From an uncultured Prevotella sp. (GTDB lineage: Bacteria > Bacteroidota > Bacteroidia > Bacteroidales > Bacteroidaceae): a DNA stretch of 7,115 nt. The notes under the pieces were generated by a model, which saw only the letters and a list, made by a program, of their open reading frames with translations, had not been told where the DNA came from and did no database searches. Below, one piece after another: positions 1 through 6,188 of the stretch. Position numbers and translations under genes: made by a program. Numbering within the stretch: position 1 is the stretch's first letter; each line of letters begins with the position of its first letter. The stretch lies in the NCBI GenBank assembly GCA_947303825.1, contig CAMYZK010000123.1:1-7115 (forward strand), read 5' to 3'.

Positions 1-1184
1 AGGCGTTCATCACCCGCTTTGCACGTATCTATACGCCCGTGGTCGTAGCGGCAGCGTTGCTGATAGCCGTCGTGCCCCCGCTGCTGTCGTTAGCGGTTTG
101 TCATCTGTCGTTTGGCGAGACCTTTGCCACCTGGCTCTATCGTGCACTGCTGTTCCTGGTGGTGTCGTGCCCCTGTGCGCTGGTGCTCAGCGTCCCCCTC
201 ACGTTCTTTGGCGGCATAGGAGGTGCGTCGCGCAAGGGAATCCTGGTGAAGGGGGCCAACTATATCGACGTGCTGGCTAAGGTGAAGACTGTGGTCTTCG
301 ACAAGACTGGCACGCTTACCGAGGGGGTCTTCTCGGTGACGGCACTGCATCCGCAGCTTATCGACGAGCATGAGCTCCTCCATCTGGCAGCCCATGTGGA
401 ACATTACTCCACCCATCCCATTGGTGCTGCACTGCGTGAAGCCTTCTCCGAGGAAGCCACTGACGGCTGTGACGTGAGCCAGGTGGAGGAGGTGGCCGGC
501 CAAGGGGTAAAAGCCGTGGTGGAAGGACGCCTGGTGTGCGTGGGCAACACGAAGATGATGGATGCCGTCGGTGCCAAGTGGCGCGACTGCCACCATACCG
601 GCACCATCATACATGTGGCCATCGATGGAACCTACGCCGGACATATCGTCATCAACGACCGTGTGAAGGCCGACAGTGCCGAGGCTATCAGCAGGCTGAA
701 AGAGCAGGGGGTGGAAAAGGCTGTGATGCTCACTGGCGACCGCAAGGAGGTGGCCGAGCATGTGGCCAAGGAGCTGGGAATCGACGAGTGTCATGCCGAG
801 CTGCTGCCTGCCGACAAGGCCGACTATGTATCAGCCCACAACAATTCGACAACGGCTTTTGTGGGCGACGGCATCAACGACGCTCCCGTGCTCGCCCTAG
901 CCGACGTGGGTATTGCCATGGGCGGACTGGGCAGCGACGCTGCAATAGAGGCTGCCGACGTGGTGCTGATGGACGACCGTCCGTCTAAGGTGCCCTTGGC
1001 CATTGCCCTGGCTCGTCGCACACTCGCCATAGCCCGCCAGAACGTGGCATTGGCACTGGGCATCAAGGCGGCAGTGCTGGTGATGGCAGCCCTTGGCATT
1101 GCCACGATGTGGATGGCCGTCTTTGCCGATGTGGGCGTCACCGTGCTCTGCGTGCTTAACGCCATGAGAAGCCTGAGGAGTTAG
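1..1184 (+). CDS. P1B-type heavy-metal-exporting ATPase (Zn/Cd/Pb class), C-terminal part, 5' end outside window
   Basis: This inner-membrane pump uses ATP to export a divalent soft metal, most likely Zn, Cd or Pb. The reading frame is open from the first full codon at position 3, where residues AFITRFARIYTP match the family just before TM5, so the start lies upstream of the window and any metal-binding N-terminal domain is not seen. In order: a hydrophobic segment at 39-90; the transmembrane CPC metal site at 168-176; the phosphorylation motif DKTGT with its Asp at 300-302; an HP motif (THPIGAAL) near 410-430; MLTGD near 726-740; and GDGINDAP at 864-887. The final membrane pair carries a Lys at 1065-1067 (GIK) and an Asp at 1128-1130 (DVG). 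CPC with this Lys and Asp is the P1B-2 (ZntA/CadA) pattern, which argues against a copper pump. The last codons (Leu-Arg-Ser-stop) lie inside a TTAGGAG-type heptamer array. The gene is convergent with the phosphotransferase. The family is nearly certain and the metal class likely. Confidence 0.93.
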   Translation, partial: AFITRFARIYTPVVVAAALLIAVVPPLLSLAVCHLSFGETFATWLYRALLFLVVSCPCALVLSVPLTFFGGIGGASRKGILVKGANYIDVLAKVKTVVFDKTGTLTEGVFSVTALHPQLIDEHELLHLAAHVEHYSTHPIGAALREAFSEEATDGCDVSQVEEVAGQGVKAVVEGRLVCVGNTKMMDAVGAKWRDCHHTGTIIHVAIDGTYAGHIVINDRVKADSAEAISRLKEQGVEKAVMLTGDRKEVAEHVAKELGIDECHAELLPADKADYVSAHNNSTTAFVGDGINDAPVLALADVGIAMGGLGSDAAIEAADVVLMDDRPSKVPLAIALARRTLAIARQNVALALGIKAAVLVMAALGIATMWMAVFADVGVTVLCVLNAMRSLRS

Positions 1185-1250
1185 GGGTTAGGAGTTAGGA
1201 GTTAGGAGTTAGGAGTTTTTTAGTGAAGAATGAAGAGTGAAGAGTGAAGA
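1174..1250 (+). repeat. Two adjoining heptamer arrays at the ATPase gene end (TTAGGAG, then GTGAAGA)
   Basis: The first array has six 7-bp units from 1174 to 1215. The first unit (TGAGGAG) is degenerate and lies in the coding sequence, the next is TTAGGGG, and four exact TTAGGAG units follow. After a short T-rich spacer, four units of (G/A)TGAAGA run from 1223 to 1250. The plus strand has no C from 1174 to 1255. The ATPase stop TAG (1182-1184) is part of the array. Both unit types contain a stop triplet (TAG or TGA), and because 7 is not a multiple of 3 each frame meets one within a few units. Confidence 0.93.
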
Positions 1251-1267
1251 ATTTGCTACCGCTACAC

Positions 1268-1320
1268 CGTAGGGGCATATACAAGACGCAGGTGAGCACC
1301 ATGCGTCATTTGTCCCTACG
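1268..1320. repeat. Hairpin-forming dispersed repeat, fuller copy
   Basis: This is an imperfect palindrome. Outer arms CGTAGGG (1268-1274) and CCCTACG (1314-1320) pair. Inner arms GACGCA (1285-1290) and TGCGTC (1302-1307) pair, and GGT/ACC extends the stem past a bulged A at 1301 to leave a GAGC loop. Between the arms, 1275-1280 pairs with 1308-1313 with one mismatch and one wobble, and ACAA at 1281-1284 is bulged out. The 28 bases at 1279-1306 recur exactly at 6219-6246. The element sits in the convergent gap, between the ATPase-side and phosphotransferase-side arrays. It could act as a two-way transcription end, but no clear T-tract follows the stem, so this is a REP- or MITE-like repeat rather than a proven terminator. 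Confidence 0.75.
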
Positions 1321-1342
1321 ATGGTTGCAGGGTAATCATATC

Positions 1343-1377
1343 TTTCATTTTTCATTTATCATTTTTCATTTATCATT
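1343..1377 (-). repeat. Heptamer array at the phosphotransferase gene end (AATGA[A/T]A on the minus strand)
   Basis: Five units of T(T/A)TCATT on the plus strand, with no interruption, read AATGA(A/T)A on the sense strand of the phosphotransferase. The gene's stop TGA (1366-1368) and the codons for its last residues, Asn-Asp-Lys, are inside or beside the array. The plus strand has no G from 1333 to 1388, so the message has no C there. Each sense unit contains a TGA. Confidence 0.92.
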
Positions 1378-3177
1378 TATCCCCTCCAGGTCGTGGCAGG
1401 TGCGTTGCAGCATGCCCTTGCTCACGCGCACCAGGCGGTTGGCATCGCTGCTCTCGCTTATGGTAGTACGGCGGGCGTCGAAGTCGTAGAGCACGTGGCC
1501 TGTGGAGTCGATGGCCCACTGCGCGTTGTTGTAGTTGTGCACGGCAATGGGGTAGGTGTAGCTGCGTGAGGTGACGTCACGGCTGAAGGCAAAGTCGCTG
1601 TGTGGCAGCCCCATCTGTCCTAACAGAGTGGCGGGCATGTCGCTTTGGTTGCATATTACGTCTACGGTGCACGGTTTCCTTACTGCTCCTCCCACCCATA
1701 GCATGGGAATATGGTTTTTCTTTAAAGGCTGCGACTGGTCAATGCTTCCGTGGTTGATACCGTGGTCGGCGGTAATCACTATTAGCAGGTTGTTCCATGC
1801 GGCTGTTCCTTTCAGCCTTGTTATGAACGCGTGCAGGCAGTCATCCAGATAGGTAAAGGCGTTGAGCACCTCGTCGGCATTCTTCTTTACAGGCACATCC
1901 CACGGCTCGTGTGAGGAAAGGGTGGAGTAGCCCCATAGGGAGGGCGTTGTCGATGCCTTTACAATCTCGTCGTAGAGTGTGGCAAAGGTGATATCGTCGC
2001 GCACGCCCCACTTTGCTGAGTGTCTCTGCTCAGCGTTGTAGTCGTCCACGCTTATCAGGCGGTTCCACCCGGTGCCTATGAGGTAGCTGCGCATGTTGGT
2101 GAAGTTGATGTCGCCGCCATAGAGGTAGGTGGTGGCGTAGCCTTGTCCCTTCAGCGTGCGTGCTATCGAAGGCAGCGAGCGGCTCTTCTCGGGCATCTTC
2201 ATTACAGACAGGCTGGGAAACGACGGATAGCCGCTCAGGGTGCACAGCGTGCCCCGGTCGGTGCGCCAGCTGTTGGCGTAGCAGCGGCTGAAGCTCACCC
2301 CCTCTTGCTTCAGCTGTTGCAGGTGGGGCATGGCATCGGCAAACTGCTCGCCGGCACTCTCCATCAGGATGACCACCACATTGGGACGCTGTGTAGCGAG
2401 CAGCGTGTCGATGGGCAGGCTGCGCGTGGTGTAGACATTGGCAGTGAGACGTAGGCTCTCGGCCTTGCTGAAGAATTGATATTCAGAGAGGTCACCTGTC
2501 TGGTGGCTGAGTGAATATAGGAAGCTGAACACAGGATTTACTGCCGAGTGGTTGAGAAACTGGTTCTGCGAGAAATACACCTGCCCTATGTTCGTGGTCG
2601 ACTCGCTCAGACCACCACGAATGCCGATGACCATCAGCGGCATGAGGCAAAGGTGCAGGGCCGTATGCCCCCACTTGGCCTTCAACGTCATGGCGCTTGC
2701 CTTTGCAGAGTCCCATCGGCGGATGGTCAGTGAGTACAGTAGATAGATGGCAATGGTGCATGCCACGATGAGCAGCAGCCGCCACAGCAGGTACCACAGG
2801 CTTACACTCTGGGTGATGCCTTCGGGCTGAGACAGGTATTGCAGGCAAGAGGCATCGAGCTTGAACCCCCAGAACCGGTAGAGGCTCGTGTCGGCGACGA
2901 AGGCCAGTGCCAGAGCCAGTGCTACGATGCCATAATAGACGGTAAGGATGCGTCGGGGCACCCTTACCCACAGTGAGATCAGGCTGGCCAGAAAGGGAAT
3001 GATAAGCAGGTAGAGCGATGTGGAGAAGTCGAGCGTAAAACCATGGCCCACTACTGCCAATGCGTCGGCCACACCAACATCGTGCCCCGCACCGTTGCAG
3101 AGCATGAACGCCACCTTTGCTACAATGAAGAGAAAAAGTGTCAGCGTTAGTGACTTAACTATTGACCATTGACTCAT
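1366..3177 (-). CDS. LTA-synthase-family (sulfatase-fold) membrane phosphotransferase, 603 aa
   Basis: This is an inner-membrane enzyme with an outward-facing alkaline-phosphatase/sulfatase-fold domain, related to lipoteichoic acid synthase (LtaS) and phosphoglycerol or phosphoethanolamine transferases. About five membrane segments are visible (roughly 8-27, 51-70, 79-96, 127-149 and 171-187). A linker follows, then the catalytic domain from about 264: metal ligand Glu273 in LMESAGE, likely nucleophile Thr306 in RTDRG, His423 in SSHEPW, and Asp471-His472 in TADHG. These match the LtaS Glu/Thr/Asp/His set. The sequence does not show the substrate; classical lipoteichoic acid is not expected in a Gram-negative cell, so transfer of a phospho-head group to a glycan or lipid is inferred. 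It starts 23 bp after the era stop and is probably in the same operon. Its first eight codons (MSQWSIVK) look repeat-derived, but this is the only ATG before the first membrane segment. The C-terminal NDK is encoded in a heptamer array. Confidence 0.88.
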   Translation of the reverse strand: MSQWSIVKSLTLTLFLFIVAKVAFMLCNGAGHDVGVADALAVVGHGFTLDFSTSLYLLIIPFLASLISLWVRVPRRILTVYYGIVALALALAFVADTSLYRFWGFKLDASCLQYLSQPEGITQSVSLWYLLWRLLLIVACTIAIYLLYSLTIRRWDSAKASAMTLKAKWGHTALHLCLMPLMVIGIRGGLSESTTNIGQVYFSQNQFLNHSAVNPVFSFLYSLSHQTGDLSEYQFFSKAESLRLTANVYTTRSLPIDTLLATQRPNVVVILMESAGEQFADAMPHLQQLKQEGVSFSRCYANSWRTDRGTLCTLSGYPSFPSLSVMKMPEKSRSLPSIARTLKGQGYATTYLYGGDINFTNMRSYLIGTGWNRLISVDDYNAEQRHSAKWGVRDDITFATLYDEIVKASTTPSLWGYSTLSSHEPWDVPVKKNADEVLNAFTYLDDCLHAFITRLKGTAAWNNLLIVITADHGINHGSIDQSQPLKKNHIPMLWVGGAVRKPCTVDVICNQSDMPATLLGQMGLPHSDFAFSRDVTSRSYTYPIAVHNYNNAQWAIDSTGHVLYDFDARRTTISESSDANRLVRVSKGMLQRTCHDLEGINDK

Positions 3178-3207
3178 TCTTCACTTAAAAAACACTTCAC
3201 TTACTCT
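3161..3207 (-). repeat. Degenerate heptamer-like tract joining the era stop to the phosphotransferase start
   Basis: On the plus strand, ATTGACC, ATTGACT and CATTCTT follow one another from 3161, and CACTTAA and CACTTCA occur further on. On the sense strand this reads as GTGAAGA-like and (A)ATGGTC-like units. The tract covers the whole 23-bp gap, the era stop (3201-3203) and the first five or six codons of the phosphotransferase. The plus strand has no G from 3172 to 3207. The spacing is less regular than in the other arrays. Confidence 0.6.
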
Positions 3208-4124
3208 GGATTGTATCCAAAGTTGTCGAGCTCTCTTTTCGACGAGCGCCAGTCATGGTCTACCTTTACAAATATTTCCAGGAAGATATGTTTGTCGAAG
3301 AATTTCTCCAGCGACTTGCGTGCTTCGGTCGACACCTTCTTCAGTGCCACCCCCTGGTGTCCTATGATGATGCCTTTCTGCGAGTCGCGCTCCACATAGA
3401 TGACGGCGTTGATGTGTATCTGGCGCTCGTCTTCCTTGAATCGCTCCACCACCACCTCTACCGAGTAGGGTATCTCCTTGTCGTAGTAGAGCAGTATCTT
3501 CTCGCGGATGATCTCAGAGACGAAGAAGCGGGCGGGCTTGTCGGTGAGCTGGTCTTTGTCGAAGAAGGCCGGACTCTCGGGCAGCAGCTCGTAGATGCGC
3601 TTCAGCAGCATGTCAATGCCAAACTTGTTCTTCGCCGAGATGGGCAGAATCTCTGCGTTGGGCAGCAGTGTGTGCCAGTGCTCCACTATCTCGTTCAGCA
3701 CTTTAGTCGGGTCTATTCTCTTTTCACTTTCCTCTTTCCACTTTCCACCAAGTTCGTCTATCTTGTTAATCAGAAGAATGACCGGTATCTGCATCTTCTG
3801 CACCTTCTCCAGGAAGTCCATGTTCTTCTCGGGGTTCTCCACCACGTCGGTGACATAGAGCAGCACGTCGGCATCGACGAGTGCGCTCTCCGAGAAGGCC
3901 AGCATCGACTCCTGCAGCTTGTAGTTAGGTTTGAGCACGCCTGGCGTGTCGCTGAAAACTATCTGCATGTCGTCGGTGTTGACGATGCCCATGATGCGGT
4001 GGCGGGTGGTCTGTGCCTTGAAGGTAGCTATGGAGATGCGCTCGCCCACTAGCTGGTTCATCAGTGTCGACTTACCCACGTTGGGGTTTCCCACTATGTT
4101 TACAAATCCTGCCTTGTGTTTCAT
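3201..4124 (-). CDS. era: GTPase Era, ribosomal small-subunit assembly factor, 307 aa
   Basis: Era is a GTPase that binds the 3' end of 16S rRNA during 30S maturation and is peripheral at the inner membrane. The GTPase motifs are clear: P-loop GNPNVGKS (12-19), the switch-I Thr pair in FKAQTTRH (about 35-42), DTPG (59-62), NKID (120-123) and PISAKNKFG (161-169). The C-terminal KH domain carries the GHQG turn (255-258), after the conserved segments FFVSEIIREKIL (200-211) and YSVEVVVERF (220-229). The start MKHKAGFVNIVG places the P-loop at the usual distance. The oddity is residues 126-138, encoded by five degenerate 7-bp units (3714-3748). The stretch between NKID and PISA is 37 residues, against about 25 in E. 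coli Era as I recall it, so about 12 extra residues look inserted in frame right after the guanine-specificity motif. All motifs are intact, so the protein should still work. A 278-bp repeat-rich gap lies upstream, and the phosphotransferase follows 23 bp downstream. Confidence 0.97.
   Translation of the reverse strand: MKHKAGFVNIVGNPNVGKSTLMNQLVGERISIATFKAQTTRHRIMGIVNTDDMQIVFSDTPGVLKPNYKLQESMLAFSESALVDADVLLYVTDVVENPEKNMDFLEKVQKMQIPVILLINKIDELGGKWKEESEKRIDPTKVLNEIVEHWHTLLPNAEILPISAKNKFGIDMLLKRIYELLPESPAFFDKDQLTDKPARFFVSEIIREKILLYYDKEIPYSVEVVVERFKEDERQIHINAVIYVERDSQKGIIIGHQGVALKKVSTEARKSLEKFFDKHIFLEIFVKVDHDWRSSKRELDNFGYNPE
3714..3748 (-). repeat. In-frame heptamer array inside era
   Basis: The plus-strand units TATTCTC, TTTTCAC, TTTCCTC, TTTCCAC and TTTCCAC run without gaps. 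On the sense strand they read GTGGAAA, GTGGAAA, GAGGAAA, GTGAAAA and GAGAATA. Translated, this is the Lys/Glu/Trp-rich stretch GKWKEESEKRI of Era (about residues 127-137). The sense strand has no C across the units, as at the gene-end arrays. The two commonest units (GTGGAAA) contain no stop triplet in any frame, unlike the gene-end units. The tract is unlike the GC-rich coding DNA around it. Confidence 0.85.
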
Positions 4125-4129
4125 TTTGC

Positions 4130-4184
4130 AGATAAAAATGATTATAGTTTAGAGTGAAGATTTTTTAAGTTTAGAGTTTAGAAA
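4130..4184 (-). repeat. G-free heptamer-rich leader of era
   Basis: Plus-strand units GTTTAGA (4147-4153), GTGAAGA (4154-4160), then GTTTAGA twice (4169-4182) are separated by an 8-bp T/A spacer. The plus strand has no C from 4130 to 4184, so the era message has no G over these 55 bases, and only one (opposite C4129) over the last 60 bases before the start codon. No Shine-Dalgarno sequence is present, which is normal for Bacteroidota, where A-rich, weakly folded leaders favour initiation. Whether a promoter lies within it cannot be decided by eye. Confidence 0.8.
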
Positions 4185-4380
4185 CAAATTCTTGGACGAG
4201 CCAAGCGCGTAGCGAGCCCCACAAATTATTCACAAATTATTTCTCATTGTTTTCTTTCACTTCCGCTCGGTTCTGCCGCTTTCTTGCGTTCCGTGGGTGC
4301 TCAGGCGCTTCGCGGAGGTCTCTGCAAAGAACTCTTAACAGGGGCTCCACCCCTGCCTGTAGTCTGTCGCCCCGTTGGGG
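4185..4380. other. Non-coding mosaic between the S41 protease gene and era: small hairpins and short repeats
   Basis: No coding sequence is supported here. The segment holds: a hairpin CTTGG/CCAAG (4191-4195 with 4201-4205); an exact 11-bp tandem duplication, CACAAATTATT, at 4220-4230 and 4231-4241; a block GCTCGG..TGCCGCTT (4265-4281) that recurs with two differences at 6273-6289; a 13-bp word AAGAACTCTTAAC at 4327-4339 that recurs at 6299-6311; a hairpin CAGGGG/CCCCTG (4339-4344 with 4350-4355); and a hairpin GCCCC/GGGGC (4369-4373 with 4377-4381). On the minus strand the 11-bp unit reads AATAATTTGTG. This resembles the Bacteroidota -7 element (TAnnTTTG) with one base missing, so a promoter for era here is only a weak possibility. 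The two GC-rich hairpins could end the S41 transcript, but no U-tract follows them. Confidence 0.6.
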
Positions 4381-4422
4381 CTTAACTCTTAATTCTTAAC
4401 TCTTAATTCTTAACTCTTAAAA
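4381..4422 (-). repeat. Alternating heptamer array at the S41 protease gene end
   Basis: Six units alternate on the plus strand: CTTAACT, CTTAATT, CTTAACT, CTTAATT, CTTAACT, and a diverged CTTAAAA. On the gene's sense strand they read AGTTAAG and AATTAAG. The stop TAA (4403-4405) and the last residues LRVKN come from the array. The plus strand has no G from 4381 to 4429, so the message has no C. The regular C/T alternation suggests that a 14-bp unit was duplicated. Confidence 0.92.
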
Positions 4423-6097
4423 TTTTCCTGTATTCTGCTGGGTTCTGAAGCATCTCTACTGCAGCCTGTATCTGGTGGTCGAAGTTCAGTCCGGCCTCTA
4501 TCGAACCCTTCTGAAAGTAGTATGCCGAGATGATGTCCTGTTCTATCACTCGCTGTATGATGTCGCGGTGCTTGTCCAGCTCGGTAGCCACGTCGTGGCG
4601 CAGATGTCTGGAGAGGTTCTCAAAGGCATCCTTGGCTTCTTCGTAATATCCCTCGAACTTTGCGGTCTTCACCAGCTCGTCGAACTGCTTGCGGCTGATG
4701 TCGTCGTAGGAGAAACCGCTGTCCACCACCTTTTTTTTGAACTCTGCCCAGTCCTGATTGGTGATATGGAACTGTAGTGGCTCTGCTATCGTCTCGTGGC
4801 GGCTTATGTAGTCTACCACGTAGTCGAACATCACCTCCGTGCTGTCCAGCCCTCCGGCCGAGAGGTAGTAGGCAATGTTGGGCATGGTGTCGTTCTTTAC
4901 CTCTACGTCGGGCTTTATGCCTCCTCCGTCGCGTACCTCACGTCCTCCTCGTGTATAGAAGACGTGTGTCAGCGAGTCGGGTATGCGCTCCTTGTACGAT
5001 GCTCCGTCTTCGCGGGTGTAGTTGATGGCCTGTATGCACCGGCCAGATGGAATATAGTATTTCGACGTGGTGATTTTCACGTTGGTGTGGTAGGGCAGGT
5101 CAAGCGGTACCTGCACCAGACCCTTGCCGTATGTGCGTGTTCCCATAATGACGGCACGGTCCATGTCTTGCAGAGCCCCACTGGTAATCTCGCTTGCCGA
5201 GGCAGTCTCACCGTTTACCAGCACCACTAGCGGCATGATGGTGTCTACCGGCTCCAGGCGTGTGCGGTAGGTGCGGTTGGCCTGCGGCACCTTGCCACGG
5301 TTCTCTACCACCACTTGCTCCTGTGGCACCCAGATGTTCACCGTGTTTACGGCTTCCATCTCCGATCCGCCGCCGTTGCTGCGCAGGTCGAGTATCACGC
5401 CTTTGGCCCCCTGGTTTTTCAGCTCTACGAAAGCGCGTCTCACCTCCTTTGAGCAGTCTTCGGTAAACTGGTTGAGGTTGATATATGCAATGGAGTCGGA
5501 GAGCATGCCGTAGTAAGGCATCTCGGGCAGCTTGATGTTGCGTCGCGTTATCTTGAAGGTCATCTCCTTGCCGGTAGTGGGCCGTTTCACCTTCAGCACG
5601 AAGGTGGTGCCGGGGTCACCGCGCAGGTGGCTGCTCACGTAGCTCACTTGCTTGTCGGTCATCAGCGAGTCGTCGATGCTCAGTATGATGTCGCCCTTCT
5701 TCAGACCGGCCTCGGCAGCGGGCATGCCCTCGTATGGCTCGTCGATAACCACGCGCTTCAGGCGGGTATGGGGTTTCACCAGAGCCCCAATACCGGCATA
5801 CTTGCCTGTGAGCATCATCTCCAGCTGCTTCGTCTCCTCCTCGGGATAGTACTCCGTATAAGGGTCGAGCGAGCGCAGCATGCCCTTGATGGCAGCCGTC
5901 ATGGTCTGCCCAGGGTTGAGCGAGTCAACATAGAACAGGTCTAGCTGGCTGTACAAGGTGTTAAACACCTCCAGGTTCTTTCCCACCTCCAGGTTGTGGT
6001 TCTGTGCCCATGTGGACATGAAGAACGAGGTGTGAAGCATGAACACAGCAGTACACAGCATAATCCTCGTCATCCTTTTCATTTTCTTTTCCGTCAT
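4403..6097 (-). CDS. Exported C-terminal processing protease, PDZ-S41 family, 564 aa
   Basis: This is a Ser/Lys protease of the tail-specific (Prc/CtpA) family, acting in the periplasm on the C-termini of envelope proteins. An N-terminal signal peptide (basic start, hydrophobic core about 11-28, likely cleavage near A31 in STWAQ) marks export. A helical region of S41 type follows (SLDPYTEYY, 76-84), then a PDZ domain (about 97-185, with AGLKKGDIILSIDD). The S41 core (about 200-400) carries VILDLRSNGGG (234-244), nucleophile Ser300 in ETASASEI, general base Lys325 in YGKGLVQ and Gln329. The Ser-to-Lys spacing of 25 and Lys-to-Gln spacing of 4 match CtpB. A charged helical tail (about 440-555) is common in Bacteroidota members. 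The start may be Met1 or Met6; both keep the signal peptide. The last five residues come from a heptamer array, and the leader is an octamer array almost free of G. The physiological substrate is unknown. An A8 run in the codons for K454-K456 is noted separately. Confidence 0.95.
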   Translation of the reverse strand: MTEKKMKRMTRIMLCTAVFMLHTSFFMSTWAQNHNLEVGKNLEVFNTLYSQLDLFYVDSLNPGQTMTAAIKGMLRSLDPYTEYYPEEETKQLEMMLTGKYAGIGALVKPHTRLKRVVIDEPYEGMPAAEAGLKKGDIILSIDDSLMTDKQVSYVSSHLRGDPGTTFVLKVKRPTTGKEMTFKITRRNIKLPEMPYYGMLSDSIAYINLNQFTEDCSKEVRRAFVELKNQGAKGVILDLRSNGGGSEMEAVNTVNIWVPQEQVVVENRGKVPQANRTYRTRLEPVDTIMPLVVLVNGETASASEITSGALQDMDRAVIMGTRTYGKGLVQVPLDLPYHTNVKITTSKYYIPSGRCIQAINYTREDGASYKERIPDSLTHVFYTRGGREVRDGGGIKPDVEVKNDTMPNIAYYLSAGGLDSTEVMFDYVVDYISRHETIAEPLQFHITNQDWAEFKKKVVDSGFSYDDISRKQFDELVKTAKFEGYYEEAKDAFENLSRHLRHDVATELDKHRDIIQRVIEQDIISAYYFQKGSIEAGLNFDHQIQAAVEMLQNPAEYRKILRVKN

Positions 6098-6188
6098 TAT
6101 TATTATTCTTGAGTTCTTGAGTTTTTGAGTTTTTGAGTTGGGGAGTTTTTTAGTTTTTTAGGAGTTTGGGAGTTTAGGAGTTTGGGAG
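6098..6188 (-). repeat. Octamer array forming the S41 protease leader
   Basis: This is a run of 8-bp units, not 7. On the plus strand they are TTCTTGAG twice, TTTTTGAG twice, TTGGGGAG, TTTTTTAG twice, then after GAG, TTTGGGAG, TTTAGGAG and TTTGGGAG (6106-6188). A short ATT trinucleotide run (6096-6107) leads into the start codon. From 6098 to 6194 the plus strand has only two C (6108 and 6116), so the message has only two G in about 97 bases and should be almost unfolded. No Shine-Dalgarno site is seen. This is probably the 5' untranslated region, with any promoter further upstream. Confidence 0.88.

Noticed and set aside
90..794. A 234-codon open frame on the minus strand within the ATPase gene
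   Set aside because: It is a shadow of the plus-strand frame that encodes CPC, DKTGT and GDGINDAP; the product is His-rich and without a recognisable domain.
1..1184. Copper-exporting (CopA-type) ATPase
   Set aside because: The last two membrane segments carry the Lys and DxG of the Zn/Cd/Pb class instead of the Asn/Tyr and Met/Ser pattern of copper pumps.
1268..1320. Rho-independent bidirectional terminator at the convergent gap
   Set aside because: A stem is present, but no T-run directly follows it on either strand, and its core recurs elsewhere exactly, so it is better listed as a dispersed repeat. A termination role stays possible.
1174..1377. CRISPR array
   Set aside because: Units are only 7 bp, directly adjacent and without unique spacers; there are no Cas genes in the window.
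1244..1489. An 81-codon plus-strand frame across the convergent gap
   Set aside because: It is made from the heptamer arrays, the hairpin repeat and the antisense of the phosphotransferase C-terminus; nothing in it resembles a protein family.
3714..3748. Phase-variable contingency locus switching Era on and off
   Set aside because: Gain or loss of one 7-bp unit would shift the frame of a normally essential gene. The units are degenerate, which reduces slippage, and all downstream motifs are in frame.
3255..4052. A 265-codon open frame on the plus strand, antisense to era
   Set aside because: It lies wholly within era, whose protein has all family motifs. The antisense translation is rich in H, L, V and Q with no recognisable domain, as expected from the complement of GC-rich third-position codons.
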